From: Chondrus crispus
Lineage: Eukaryota > Rhodophyta > Florideophyceae > Gigartinales > Gigartinaceae
Reading direction: 5' to 3'
Length of the DNA: 64,000 bases
Assembly: GCF_000350225.1 (NCBI RefSeq)
Contig: NW_005179012.1
Span: forward strand, 124,001-188,000
The notes below the pieces were generated by a model. It made no database searches, was not told the origin of the DNA, and saw nothing but the letters and a program-made list of their open reading frames with translations. Both the position numbers and the translations under genes were made by a program. Shown here piece by piece: positions 11,201 through 21,069 of this stretch (position 1 is its first letter; each line of letters opens with the position of its first letter).

Positions 11201-11587
11201 ACACTCGGGAAGCTCCCGACCTCTACCCTCTTCCAACACTCTGCGCAGTTCGTTCCACTTCCCAGGATTCGCATCCCCTTTGCCCTCTGCAATTGCTACA
11301 GACAACATACCAACGCTCTCCAAATACCCCTTCTCCTTGAACTCGGCCACCAAAGTGTCAACGTGCTCGGTTCGAAGTCTTCTAAACGTGTGCTCCGGTT
11401 CCAGAATATTCACCAGCTGAACTATCACTGTGATCTGGCGGTAGTTTTGAAGAGACACATCAAGAAAATTCAACGTGTGCCCCTCGTGATCCTTGATCCT
11501 AGTAAACTCGTTGTTATCAAGGACGAAGCGGCGATCTTGTTCATCGTCCACGAGATCCTCTCCAGGCCGTGAGTCTGTACCTTCCAT
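8297..11587 (-). CDS. ParB-like domain fused to a 2OG-Fe(II)-oxygenase-like domain
   Basis: The open frame runs from 11884, but the ATG at 11587 (MEGTDSRPGEDL) is the better start because the 99 residues before it look like leader. This gives 1,096 residues in one exon. Near residues 70-145 is a ParB/sulfiredoxin-like region: a helix RTEHVDTLVAEFKEKGYL, then VTVCLIDGRHRLAAMNSL with the DGxHR motif at 136-140. Residues of roughly 420-650 are low-complexity and charged, with two diverged tandem copies of a segment containing KKxKVxSGDLxRR. The C-terminal third resembles a double-stranded beta-helix oxygenase: LHTDF (H953, D955) and GRGDMLHAEGAF (H1037), 84 residues apart, followed by KLHYSLYF, which offers a basic residue for the co-substrate. 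Family knowledge: ParB-fold proteins bind or cut DNA and can bind CTP; 2OG oxygenases hydroxylate protein or nucleic acid. The combined function is unknown. Confidence 0.6.
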   Translation of the reverse strand: MEGTDSRPGEDLVDDEQDRRFVLDNNEFTRIKDHEGHTLNFLDVSLQNYRQITVIVQLVNILEPEHTFRRLRTEHVDTLVAEFKEKGYLESVGMLSVAIAEGKGDANPGKWNELRRVLEEGRGRELPECVTVCLIDGRHRLAAMNSLMKTSKVWKKKFTRVSVKLWTTNNSIGTSRAELLGLSGALNRASATVEAPTFQDHVHAAVSLAHLLRARADIGERLSTNLLACALSKCKALGRMGPRQTLRYAQVAFKLSGSKRNFDSFVAVSTSCKKLALVHLCNNYLLNETTEEQFSLSLQAVAGKVDAGLEQSFQSFSTQFYAMLRQLLKEVSFAAERMGLSFRDVLKMEAPVGQRYRVKIANLIVRTMTAYKSHCYRPEASHLIRIRKFQTKLIDALGVDYRVCEESPSQECTARKSSTRKPQLKIPRRRISTTLTRLARHRSHTVYASSRRADLGNSDGSASEFEHFDSDSERSSSHQGGENDPSDTFHISALHPHEKKRKVCSGDLDRRAIGTGDEEYSNALGNHPVTAPPPGQEENTSEALPHSTVSPPKKHKVISGDLVRRTKGTEDEGHSDALENPLVAPLPQRSTAFRLHGAGKNKSHLLQTLSVHLPTDAAPVKERLSTKPPTVSEAQVWDRLSAPQRQVSKGVEKEKRKKHKAEVEFADDTEFKDVLPDILPFGVNDPKPYVDRGKYEPWVRHAVCPPSRWSRKNPIAHATPFLDAIFIPHEHRANVVLCDPAILRANHHMVFWRAAYNHHATNASQASDTRHTWKQAFMEDEASLTYFGRRREQVLQRGYAILEGFLADESVPADLLKKFPIEVCNFFLPLHKAVHNSFQKFSNNVGNKQDWTSTVHGASKIDSSGGQHGIVQYQSTLHNVTTAIEEDASVVWMCASRSLLDARISQCMAALCLWTNTKRIGYEDIDFRPRMYTPKTGGRWFVTSRGCLRQQLHTDFEVQCRLDDEEALLLDEEKENPGFFTLTTAADAGVLWVCPFSHYLVPTAEEKSLQALSTSLKAVKVIIPPFSIFVGRGDMLHAEGAFEDHVTGNHKLHYSLYFVPENRKLTKLGYCQHKFNPEFKMYKESKYEDEETKEGP

Positions 11588-11887
11588 TACGGGATGATGG
11601 GGATAGCACGAGAGAAGAAGTGGAGATGGTGAAGAGGACGTAGGGGTATCAGCACAGTGGTGGGGGATAAGATTGCAGTGGCCAGAGAGTAGCTGAGGTA
11701 TGTGCGCAAGAATGATTGCAGCAAGAAGGGAATATGTCTGGTAAAAGTGCTTTGGGAGGGCTATGTCTGCATAAAGGAGTAGTTCAAACCAGTCTTCAAG
11801 CCAAATCCACCGTCGTAGGGATTCACGCGTACAAATATTTACAAATTTGAACACGAAAGACAAATGTATTTGTACGCATCGCAATAG

Positions 11888-12467
11888 TTGGCTCTGGGAC
11901 GGATTTTGCGTTACGGAGAATAGTAATAACCATTATATGCCCGACACTTACCATCCTAGGAGCCCGGGATGATTTTGTGTCTGTCTGCCTACGACTTGAA
12001 TTGGATTCCTACTCACTGGTTCTTATCTGCGTGATTGAACCCCCTTGAATTGTGTTCGCCAATGCTGCACATTGCGAAAGAACCGAGAAAATGAAGAAGC
12101 AAAAGAAGAAAACGACGCCCGGTACTGGAAGGACGATGAAGAGTGTGACGAGTCGGACAAAGTCACACTGGAAAGGCCTCAAGAAAAGAACTGCCTCTTC
12201 TTTCTTTGGAATAGCTGTGTCAAAACACGATAGCAACTCATTGCCTCGCACGTGGATTATCTTGAGTCAAGCAACTTGATCAACGTCGTGCAGGAGTTGT
12301 TCACTCTGTACTGAGTGAAAGAGCGAGATTCGGAGAGGTGAGATGTTCATAACTCACATGGAGAAGCACCACGGCACCTCAATTACAGTATATCCATAAA
12401 AAGTCGCGTAGCCTATTCAGCGCTTTTGGAATTCGCTCATACTGAGACTGTGATACACTTCACGTTA
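11888..12467. other. Intergenic region before the gap, nothing recognised
   Basis: About 580 bases with only short unsupported open frames on both strands. It includes the putative promoter side of the ParB-like gene and ends in the assembly gap. It is not part of the macrosatellite unit. Confidence 0.4.
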
Positions 12468-12567
12468 NNNNNNNNNNNNNNNNNNNNNNNNNNNNNNNNN
12501 NNNNNNNNNNNNNNNNNNNNNNNNNNNNNNNNNNNNNNNNNNNNNNNNNNNNNNNNNNNNNNNNNNN
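12468..12567. other. Assembly gap (100 N)
   Basis: Exactly 100 N, the usual filler for a gap of unknown size. The macrosatellite starts directly at its right edge, so the array very likely extends into the gap and its true copy number and left boundary are unknown. The first ten or so bases after the gap do not match the unit. Confidence 0.95.
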
Positions 12568-12962
12568 GCTGGAAAGGAAAGCGATGAAAGCGTAACTGAG
12601 AGGTGGGAAGGGGACTGTGCTGCGGCGACGGAGGGCGTATAAGGGAGAGAGCATGCAGAAGAGGGAGAACAGAGGGCCGTAGACGACGATGGTGTGAGTG
12701 CCGGACAATTGGCATGAGACGACGGCAGTAGGGAGGGGGTCGAGGAGGCAGAAGGGGTTGGTGGACAACGGGCGCGGCACAAGGGGACGGCGCCGTCGAG
12801 AGCCAAAACGGGGGCGGGGTTAATGCGAGGTACGGGAGGCGTGTGACTGGCAAGAAACAAGTATCAAAACCGCAGATACCATTCGCCCGTCCGTACCACC
12901 CCAAACGTTAAGTATGTCGCGCCGACAGCCGCCACTCTTCACGCAATCAGCACAACAGCCAG
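12568..12962. repeat. Macrosatellite unit 0, 3' fragment next to the gap
   Basis: Last 395 bp of a unit, matching 16,227-16,626 of the next one, from the segment with AAAGCGATGAAAGCGTAACT up to the landmark. The rest lies in the gap. Confidence 0.9.
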
Positions 12963-13659
12963 TTGTTATCGTGTGTCATTCTCGGTAACCTTTTGCTTCC
13001 GCCTCTGTGTTTTGCAATTTTCCTCGCTTGCAGACTCTACCCTTCTTCCTTTGCTGGCAAACCTTTTCGTGCGAACGAAACGTTTGAAACGTTTAACACA
13101 TCTATTCTTACCAATAAAGAATCTTACTACACTGTACCGTACATGTGAAATCTAAACCCAGTTCTTTAAGATAACATTCACCTGCGCGCATAAAGAAGAA
13201 GACAAAGAAGAAAACCAAAACCAAACCGCATTTTCAGATCGCTCTTTCTTCTGCCTATATGTCTGCGTGTAAACCGTACCTCTGGCGTGCTTGACCCAGA
13301 AGGCCAAGATGGACGTCCTGGAACGTGAGCAAAACGTCTGGGTGCCAGTCCGTCGCCTGCACGGCAAAAAAAGAAGAAACAGTGCCAGTGCGTCGTGTAA
13401 ATAGGAAAGAAAGACAAACAGAAAGAACGAGAAGCGCCGAAAAAACAAGCGGTGACTCGCGTTAGCAACAGCATCTCTCTCAAGCGCTGTTGCGGTAAGT
13501 CTCGCAGGCAAGGAGGCCGCCCATTTCACATATGTTCTTTGGTGCGGTCGCCGGGACGCCAGAGCGAGACTTACCTTTCAAAAGAGAGGACTCGTATTCG
13601 TGAACCACGGCCCAAACAGAATTGAAGCCGAGGTTGAAGCAGTTGTGTCGGAGGGGTCT

Positions 13660-13731
13660 GTGCGGTCGGTGCGGTCGGTGCGGTCGGTGCGGTCGGTGCG
13701 GTCGGTGCGGTCGGTGCGGTCGGTGCGGTCG
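13660..13731. repeat. 9-bp minisatellite GTGCGGTCG, 8 copies (unit 1)
   Basis: Perfect tandem copies of GTGCGGTCG. A 9-bp period keeps all frames open, which explains the spurious open frames with three-residue repeats over it. Confidence 0.95.
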
Positions 13732-14255
13732 GTTAAGGTGCATGTCGGGAAGGGAAAGGGAGGCGCACAGTCCGGTGCATCACATGTGTTTGTTCTGTTG
13801 ATGTGATGCACAGAGGTGCATTTGTCTGAGGGTGGAAGTGAGAGTCGACATTTATCGTAGGAGAGACAGACAGTGAGTGGATGATCTGACGTGCGCATGA
13901 GCGCATGAGCGCAGGTGAGATCGTGATTCAAGCATTATTTCTGCCTGGAAGGGCCCTCGGTGCGTGTCTGCATTTGTCAGTAAGTGTGAAACGTGTTTTC
14001 AGCCGGACGTCTGGAGGCATGTTCATCGATTCCAGATTCCGGGTGTCTTCCGCTGCCGATCCCGGTTTCCAGGGTCCGAAACCCCTCGACAAATGACGTC
14101 ACTGGGCGCCATACGGGACAGATCCAACCAATTAAATGCATACGATCGATTTGCATTCCGCCTCCCTGATTCCACGCATTTCGCTGGTCCCGCTACTTCC
14201 TGTCGCGGACTTCGGAACGCCACATTTTGGGCTGTGTACTACGGGGGAGGGTAAA

Positions 14256-14368
14256 AACGTGGGGACGTGGGGACGTGGGGAACGTGGGGAATGTGGGGAA
14301 CGTGTTAACGTGGGGACGTGGGGACGTGGGGACGTGGGGAACGTGTTAACGTGGGGACGTGGGGACGT
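14256..14368. repeat. G-rich ACGTGGGG-type repeat (unit 1 example)
   Basis: Repeats of ACGTGGGG and GACGTGGGG interleaved with GTGTTA spacers. Present in every full unit with different lengths; runs of four G every few bases could form quadruplexes. Confidence 0.85.
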
Positions 14369-14744
14369 CATCGCTACCGCCTCGGGCTGCTGTGCGGGCC
14401 GGGAAGCCGAGATGGCAGGCAGTAGGGAGCGTAGCGGGTGAGGGAGGTCTCGTGAGCAAGAGGCAGTGTGCGGGATGATGGATTTGGGGAGGGGGGACGG
14501 CAGCGGGAAGACGTTGGAAGGGCGAAAGGCTTAGTTGTAGAGTATTTGGATTGCGTAATGTGTAAAAGGAATATGTTTAGCGAGAGGAGAGAGAAAAGTG
14601 TTTGTCGCTAAGACCCGTGCGCGTTTGAACTCGATCGAAACGGAGACGAACAAGTAGGTGAACATAGACAAGACGAGGTTGGTGAGGAGAGGAGGAACAA
14701 TACAAATACAATACAAATACAATAAAAAGGCAATAGAAAGAAAG

Positions 14745-14818
14745 CAGAAAGAGAACAGAAAGAGAACAGAAAGAGAACAGAAAGAGAACAGAAAGAGAAC
14801 AGAAAGAGAACAGAAAGA
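14745..14818. repeat. Purine-rich AGAACAGAAAG repeat (unit 1 example)
   Basis: About six tandem 11-bp copies, followed by GTAGGAAGAAA repeats up to the A run that forms the T-run terminator of the minus-strand Pol III-type unit. Copy number varies between units (eight in unit 3). Confidence 0.88.
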
Positions 14819-14869
14819 AAGAAAGCAGAAAGAAGTAGGAAGAAAATAGGAAGAAAGTAGGAAGAAAGT

Positions 14870-15072
14870 AAAAAAAGAAAGTAACTAAGTAACTAGGTAA
14901 GCTACGAATTTTGCCCGGGCCAACTTGGTTGGGTGCCCAAGTGGCTCAACCAACTTGGGCACGCAACCAAGTTGGGCACCGGGCGGGAATCGAACCCAGG
15001 GCCTCGCAGGCGCAGAGTGTCAACTGCACCACCAGCAACCGGTTGTCCACTCTGCCACGAACTCCTCTCTCC
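14870..15072 (-). ncRNA. Candidate Pol III transcript, tRNA-like promoter plus hairpin (unit 1)
   Basis: Reading the minus strand: A box TGGCAGAGTGG (15,057-15,047), B box GGTTCGATTCC (14,996-14,986), 61 bases between their starts. These fit the tRNA internal-promoter consensus, but the flanks cannot pair as an acceptor stem, so it is not a working tRNA gene. Directly downstream is a 72-base nested inverted repeat (14,984-14,913) that folds into one long stem, its arms containing GCCCGG, CAACTTGGTTG and GTGCCCAAG and their complements. About 35 bases further on is a run of seven T (14,876-14,870), a Pol III stop. The predicted RNA is about 200 nt. It could be a tRNA-derived SINE fixed in the unit. 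Transcription is inferred. Confidence 0.55.
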
Positions 15073-15515
15073 CAAACAGCGGACTCTGCGGCGACACAGT
15101 GTGGATACCAACGGTATTTAAAGGTATGCATTTGTCCTCGCAATCAACATTGCTTCTATAATTTGAAGGTTGTCCGCGGCTTGCATGTTACAGTGAATTG
15201 AACAAGTAAAAAACTCGCTTCTGCGTGTGAGCGATCATCGCTCACCGCACCATTGTGCACTTTGGTTAAACATTACTTTTTTAAAAGTAGGTACCTTCAC
15301 CTCCACACTCGCACAGCACAGTACATGGCTGTGATGCAATCTCCACCGCGTCAGGTGTTCGAGATCCGGGTGTGAAACGTGTCCACGTCGAGAACACGCG
15401 CCCTGGGTACGTGCCCTTACGACATATTTTTGCCGACATTTTGGCCCTCTCCCATGAATTCCCATTCTCTGTAATCTCCCACCATCCCTACTGTCCCTAC
15501 CATCTCCAATCTTTC

Positions 15516-15626
15516 CACGCTCTCCACGCTCTCCGCGCTCTCGGCGCTCTCGGCGCTCTCGGCGCTCTCGGCGCTCTCGGCGCTCTCGGCGCTCTCGGCG
15601 CTCTCCGCGCTCTCTGCGCTCTCCGC
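15516..15626. repeat. 9-bp CGGCGCTCT repeat (unit 1 example)
   Basis: Tandem copies of CGGCGCTCT with CCGCGCTCT variants. Long in units 1 and 5, only two or three copies in units 3, 4 and 6. Confidence 0.88.
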
Positions 15627-16138
15627 CGCTGCCGGGAGAGGAGCGTCGGTGCGCCAGTGCGTGTCTACATTTTTTAAGTGTGAAAGGTGTTTCGGCCGGG
15701 AGTCTGGAGGTATGTTTATCGATTCCACATTCCGGGTGTGTTGCGCTCCCGATCCCGGTTTCCAGCACGGGTTGGGCGGGTTGGGCAGGATGTGGGCGAT
15801 GCGGAACGTTAACTGGAGAAATTGGGGGGTTAGGTTGTAGGGTATTGGAATCAATTTAATTGTGAGCGGTGACCATGATGTGGGGCTTGTGAGAAAGGTC
15901 ATATGCGAAGCATGTTCTTCCGACGGGGTGAATTGAGGGACAAAACTGGGGATGCTGGGCGCTGGAAATCATTGCATACTCGTCGACTGAGGAGATGGGA
16001 GGGAATGGGGACTGTATGGAAGCACTCGAGGATGTTTGCTCGCCACTTGCGGTTGGAAGGGGAAGGGGCGCGTGGACATTGGGGACATTGGGGGGTGTTC
16101 AATGAAAGCGATGAAAGCGATGACAGCGTCACAGAGAG

Positions 16139-16190
16139 GTCGGAAGGGGAGGTCGGAAGGGGAGGTCGGAAGGGGAGGTCGGAAGGGGAC
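16139..16190. repeat. 13-bp GGTCGGAAGGGGA repeat (unit 1 example)
   Basis: Four tandem copies here and four or five in the other units. Confidence 0.88.
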
Positions 16191-17323
16191 TGTGCTGCGG
16201 CGACGGAGGGCGTATTAGGTAGAGAGCGGGGGTATTCAACGAAAGCGATGAAAGCGTAACTGAGAGGTGGGAAGGGGACTGTGCTGCGGCGACGGAGGGC
16301 GTATAAGGGAGAGAGCATGCAGAAGAGGGAGAACAGAGGGCCGTAGACGACGATGGTGTGAGTGCCGGACAATTGGCATGAGACGACGGCAGTAGGGAGG
16401 GGGTCGAGGAGGCAGAAGGGGTTGGTGGACAACGGGCGCGGCACAAGGGGACGGCGCCGTCGAGAGCCAAAACGGGGGCGGGGTTAATGCGAGGTACGGG
16501 AGGCGTGTGACTGGCAAGAAACAAGTATCAAAACCGCAGATACCATTCGCCCGTCCGTACCACCCCAAACGTTAAGTATGTCGCGCCGACAGCCGCCACT
16601 CTTCACGCAATCAGCACAACAGCCAGTTGTTATCGTGTGTCATTCTCGGTAACCTTTTGCTTCCGCCTCTGTGTTTTGCAATTTTCCTCGCTTGCAGACT
16701 CTACCCTTCTTCCTTTGCTGGCAAACCTTTTCGTGCGAACGAAACGTTTGAAACGTTTAACACATCTATTCTTACCAATAAAGAATCTTACTACACTGTA
16801 CCGTACATGTGAAATCTAAACCCAGTTCTTTACGATAACATTCACCTGCGCGCATAAAGAAGAAGACAAAGAAGAAAACCAAAACCAAACCGCATTTTCA
16901 GATCGCTCTTTCTTCTGCCTATATGTCTGCGTGTAAACCGTACCTCTGGCGTGCTTGACCCAGAAGGCCAAGATGGACGTCCTGGAACGTGAGCAAAACG
17001 TCTGGGTGCCAGTCCGTCGCCTGCACGGCAAAAAAAGAAGAAACAGTGCCAGTGCGTCGTGTAAATAGGAAAGAAAGACAAACAGAAAGAACGAGAAGCG
17101 CCGAAAAAACAAGCGGTGACTCGCGTTAGCAACAGAATCTCTCTCAAGCGCTGTTGCGGTAAGTCTCGCAGGCAAGGAGGCCGCCCATTTCACATATGTT
17201 CTTTGGTGCGGTCGCCGGGACGCCAGAGCGAGACTTACCTTTCAAAAGAGAGGACTCGTATTCGTGAACCACGGCCCAAACAGAATTGAAGCCGAGGTTG
17301 AAGCAGTTGTGTCGGAGGGGTCT

Positions 17324-17449
17324 GTGCGGTCGGTGCGATCGGTGCGGTCGGTGCGGTCGGTGCGGTCGGTGCGGTCGGTGCGGTCGGTGCGGTCGGTGCG
17401 GTCGGTGCGGTCGGTGCGGTCGGTGCGGTCGGTGCGGTCGGTGCGGTCG
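17324..17449. repeat. 9-bp minisatellite, 14 copies (unit 2)
   Basis: Same motif as in unit 1; the second copy has one A for G variant. Confidence 0.95.
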
Positions 17450-18524
17450 GTTAAGGTGCATGTCGGGAAGGGAAAGGGAGGCGCACAGTCCGGTGCATCA
17501 CATGTGTTTGTTCTGTTGATGTGATGCACAGAGGTGCATTTGTGGATGATCTGACGTGCGCATGAGCGCATGAGCGCAGGTGAGATCGTGATTCAAGCAT
17601 TATTTCTGCCTGGAAGGGCCCTCGGTGCGTGTCTGCATTTGTCAGTAAGTGTGAAACGTGTTTTCAGCCGGACGTCTGGAGGCATGTTCATCGATTCCAG
17701 ATTCCGGGTGTCTTCCGCTGCCGATCCCGGTTTCCAGGGTCCGAAACCCCTCGACAAATGACGTCACTGGGCGCCATACGGGACAGATCCAACCAATTAA
17801 ATGCATACGATCGATTTGCATTCCGCCTCCCTGATTCCACGCATTTCGCTGGTCCCGCTACTTCCTGTCGCGGACTTCGGAACGCCACATTTTGAACGTG
17901 GGGACGTGGGGACGTGGGGAACGTGGGGAATGTGGGGAACGTGTTAACGTGGGGACGTGGGGACGTGTTAACGTGGGGACGTGGGGACGTGGGGAACGTG
18001 TTAACGTGGGGACGTGGGGACGTCATCGCTACCGCCTCGGGCTGCTGTGCGGGCCGGGAAGCCGAGATGGCAGGCAGTAGGGAGCGTAGCGGGTGAGGGA
18101 GGTCTCGTGAGCAAGAGGCAGTGTGCGGGATGATGGATTTGGGGAGGGGGGACGGCAGCGGGAAGACGTTGGAAGGGCGAAAGGCTTAGTTGTAGAGTAT
18201 TTGGATTGCGTAATGTGTAAAAGGAATATGTTTAGCGAGAGGAGAGAGAAAAGTGTTTGTCGCTAAGACCCGTGCGCGTTTGAACTCGATCGAAACGGAG
18301 ACGAACAAGTAGATGAACATAGACAAGACGAGGTTGGTGAGGAGAGGAGGAACAATACAAATACAATACAAATACAATAAAAAGGCAATAGAAAGAAAGC
18401 AGAAAGAGAACAGAAAGAGAACAGAAAGAGAACAGAAAGAGAACAGAAAGAGAACAGAAAGAGAACAGAAAGAAAGAAAGCAGAAAGAAGTAGGAAGAAA
18501 ATAGGAAGAAAGTAGGAAGAAAGT

Positions 18525-18728
18525 AAAAAAAAGAAAGTAACTAAGTAACTAGGTAAGCTACGAATTTTGCCCGGGCCAACTTGGTTGGGTGCCCAAGTGG
18601 CTCAACCAACTTGGGCACGCAACCAAGTTGGGCACCGGGCGGGAATCGAACCCAGGGCCTCGCAGGCGCAGAGTGTCAACTGCACCACCAGTAACCGGTT
18701 GTCCACTCTGCCACGAACTCCTCTCTCC
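18525..18728 (-). ncRNA. Candidate Pol III transcript (unit 2)
   Basis: A box at 18,713-18,703, hairpin 18,640-18,569, T run of eight at 18,532-18,525. One C/T difference (AGTAACC for AGCAACC on the plus strand) between the boxes relative to unit 1. Confidence 0.52.
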
Positions 18729-20970
18729 CAAACAGCGGACTCTGCGGCGACACAGTGTGGATACCAACGGTATTTAAAGGTATGCATTTGTCCTCGCAAT
18801 CAACATTGCTTCTATAATTTGAAGGTTGTCCGCGGCTTGCATGTTACAGTGAATTGAACAAGTAAAAAACTCGCTTCTGCGTGTGAGCGATCATCGCTCA
18901 CCGCACCATTGTGCACTTTGGTTAAACATTACTTTTTTAAAAGTAGGTACCTTCACCTCCACACTCGCACAGTACAGTACATGGCTGTGATGCAATCTCC
19001 ACCGCGTCAGGTGTTCGAGATCCGGGTGTGAAACGTGTCCACGTCGAGAACACGCGCCCTGGGTACGTGCACTTACGACATATTTTTGCCGACATTTTGG
19101 CCCTCTCCCATGAATTCCCATTCTCTGTAATCTCCCACCATCCCTACTGTCCCTACCATCTCCAATCTTTCCACGCTCTCCGCGCTCTCCGCGCTCTCCG
19201 CCGCTGCCGGGAGAGGAGCGTCGGTGCGCCAGTGCGCTCTCCGCGCTCTCGGCGCTCTCCGCGCTCTCCGCGCTCTCCGCCGCTGCCGGGAGAGGATTCC
19301 ACATTCCGGGTGTGTTGCGCTCCCGATCCCGGTTTCCAGCACGGGTTGGGCGGGTTGGGCAGGATGTGGGCGATGCGGAACGTTAACTGGAGAAATTGGG
19401 GGGTTAGGTTGTAGGGTATTGGAATCAATTTAATTGTGAGCGGTGACCATGATGTGGGGCTTAACTGGAGAAATTGGGGGGTTAGGTTGTAGGGTATTGG
19501 AATCAATTTAATTGTGAGCGGTGACCATGACCATGATGTGGGGCTTGTGAGAAAGGTCATATGCGAAGCATGTTCTTCCGACGGGGTGAATTGAGGGACA
19601 AAACTGGGGATGCTGGGCGCTGGAAATCATTGCATACTCGTCGACTGAGGAGATGGGAGGGAATGGGGACTGTATGGAAGCACTCGAGGATGTTTGCTCG
19701 CCACTTGCGGTTGGAAGGGGAAGGGGCGCGTGGACATTGGGGACATTGGGGGGTGTTCAATGAAAGCGATGACAGCGTCACAGAGAGGTCGGAAGGGGAG
19801 GTCGGAAGGGGAGGTCGGAAGGGGAGGTCGGAAGGGGAGGTCGGAAGGGGACTGTGCTGCGGCGACGGAGGGCGTATTAGGTAGAGAGCGGGGGTATTCA
19901 ACGAAAGCGATGAAAGCGTAACTGAGAGGTGGGAAGCGACGGAGGGCGTATAAGGGAGAGAGCATGCAGAAGAGGGAGAACAGAGGGCCGTAGACGACGA
20001 TGGTGTGAGTGCCGGACAATTGGCATGAGACGACGGCAGTAGGGAGGGGGTCGAGGAGGCAGAAGGGGTTGGTGGACAACGGGCGCGGCACAAGGGGACG
20101 GCGCCGTCGAGAGCCAAAACGGGGGCGGGGTTAATGCGAGGTACGGGAGGCGTGTGACTGGCAAGAAACAAGTATCAAAACCGCAGATACCATTCGCCCG
20201 TCCGTACCACCCCAAACGTTAAGTATGTCGCGCCGACAGCCGCCACTCTTCACGCAATCAGCACAACAGCCAGTTGTTATCGTGTGTCATTCTCGGTAAC
20301 CTTTTGCTTCCGCCTCTGTGTTTTGCAATTTTCCTCGCTTGCAGACTCTACCCTTCTTCCTTTGCTGGCAAACCTTTTCGTGCGAACGAAACGTTTGAAA
20401 CGTTTAACACATCTATTCTTACCAATAAAGAATCTTACTACACTGTACCGTACATGTGAAATCTAAACCCAGTTCTTTAAGATAACATTCACCTGCGCGC
20501 ATAAAGAAGAAGACAAAGAAGAAAACCAAAACCAAACCGCATTTTCAGATCGCTCTTTCTTCTGCCTATATGTCTGCGTGTAAACCGTACCTCTGGCGTG
20601 CTTGACCCAGAAGGCCAAGATGGACGTCCTGGAACGTGAGCAAAACGTCTGGGTGCCAGTCCGTCGCCTGCACGGCAAAAAAAGAAGAAACAGTGCCAGT
20701 GCGTCGTGTAAATAGGAAAGAAAGACAAACAGAAAGAACGAGAAGCGCCGAAAAAACAAGCGGTGACTCGCGTTAGCAACAGCATCTCTCTCAAGCGCTG
20801 TTGCGGTAAGTCTCGCAGGCAAGGAGGCCGCCCATTTCACATATGTTCTTTGGTGCGGTCGCCGGGACGCCAGAGCGAGACTTACCTTTCAAAAGAGAGG
20901 ACTCGTATTCGTGAACCACGGCCCAAACAGAATTGAAGCCGAGGTTGAAGCAGTTGTGTCGGAGGGGTCT

Positions 20971-21069
20971 GTGCGGTCGGTGCGGTCGGTGCGGTCGGTG
21001 CGGTCGGTGCGGTCGGTGCGGTCGGTGCGGTCGGTGCGGTCGGTGCGGTCGGTGCGGTCGGTGCGGTCG
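20971..21069. repeat. 9-bp minisatellite, 11 copies (unit 3)
   Basis: Perfect tandem copies of the unit 1 motif. Confidence 0.95.

Larger units (their letters stand above)
12963..16626. repeat. Macrosatellite unit 1 (3,664 bp)
   Basis: Complete and uninterrupted, the best reference copy. Order: conserved spacer with an AATAAA (about 13,117); 9-bp minisatellite (8 copies, 13,660-13,731); conserved block A (13,964-14,082); G-rich ACGTGGGG-type repeat (14,256-14,368); purine-rich AGAACAGAAAG repeat (14,745-14,818); minus-strand Pol III-type unit (14,870-15,072); palindrome TGAGCGATCATCGCTCA (15,228-15,244); CGGCGCTCT repeat (15,516-15,626); conserved block B (15,654-15,768); GGTCGGAAGGGGA repeat (16,139-16,190). 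Confidence 0.92.
16627..20273. repeat. Macrosatellite unit 2 (3,647 bp)
   Basis: Complete. The 9-bp minisatellite has 14 copies. A stretch of about 60 bp after the minisatellite (near 17,540) and about 30 bp near 17,894 are missing. Block B is partly deleted (near 19,296) and a segment of about 75 bp is duplicated in tandem at 19,386-19,545. Confidence 0.92.

Noticed and set aside
11588..11884. 99-residue N-terminal extension of the ParB-like protein
   Set aside because: Hydrophobic and Cys/His-rich sequence without similarity; the Met at 11,587 fits better, though an upstream start cannot be excluded.
12045..12251. Short overlapping open frames before the gap
   Set aside because: No domain, and overlapping frames on both strands have similar length.
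13152..13529. Repeated 60-210 codon open frames in each macrosatellite unit, for example 125 codons at 13,529-13,152 minus
   Set aside because: They overlap in several frames, change with minisatellite length and contain simple-repeat peptides. Some are conserved only because the DNA is. No domain is recognisable.
13660..13731. CRISPR array
   Set aside because: Direct 9-bp tandem repeats without spacers in a eukaryotic genome; it is a minisatellite.
13600..13806. Protein with VRS or TDR tripeptide repeats
   Set aside because: A 9-bp repeat gives an open frame in all phases; there is no conserved start or stop between units.
14258..14370. Telomere-like repeats
   Set aside because: ACGTGGGG-type repeats are internal, short and not a known telomere motif.
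14985..15057. Genuine tRNA gene in each unit
   Set aside because: A and B boxes fit, but no 7-bp acceptor stem can be formed from the flanks, so it is tRNA-like only.
15325..15370. Second tRNA-like promoter around GTTCGAGATCC
   Set aside because: The B-box match is fair, but the candidate A box (TGGCTGTGATG) is poor and too close.
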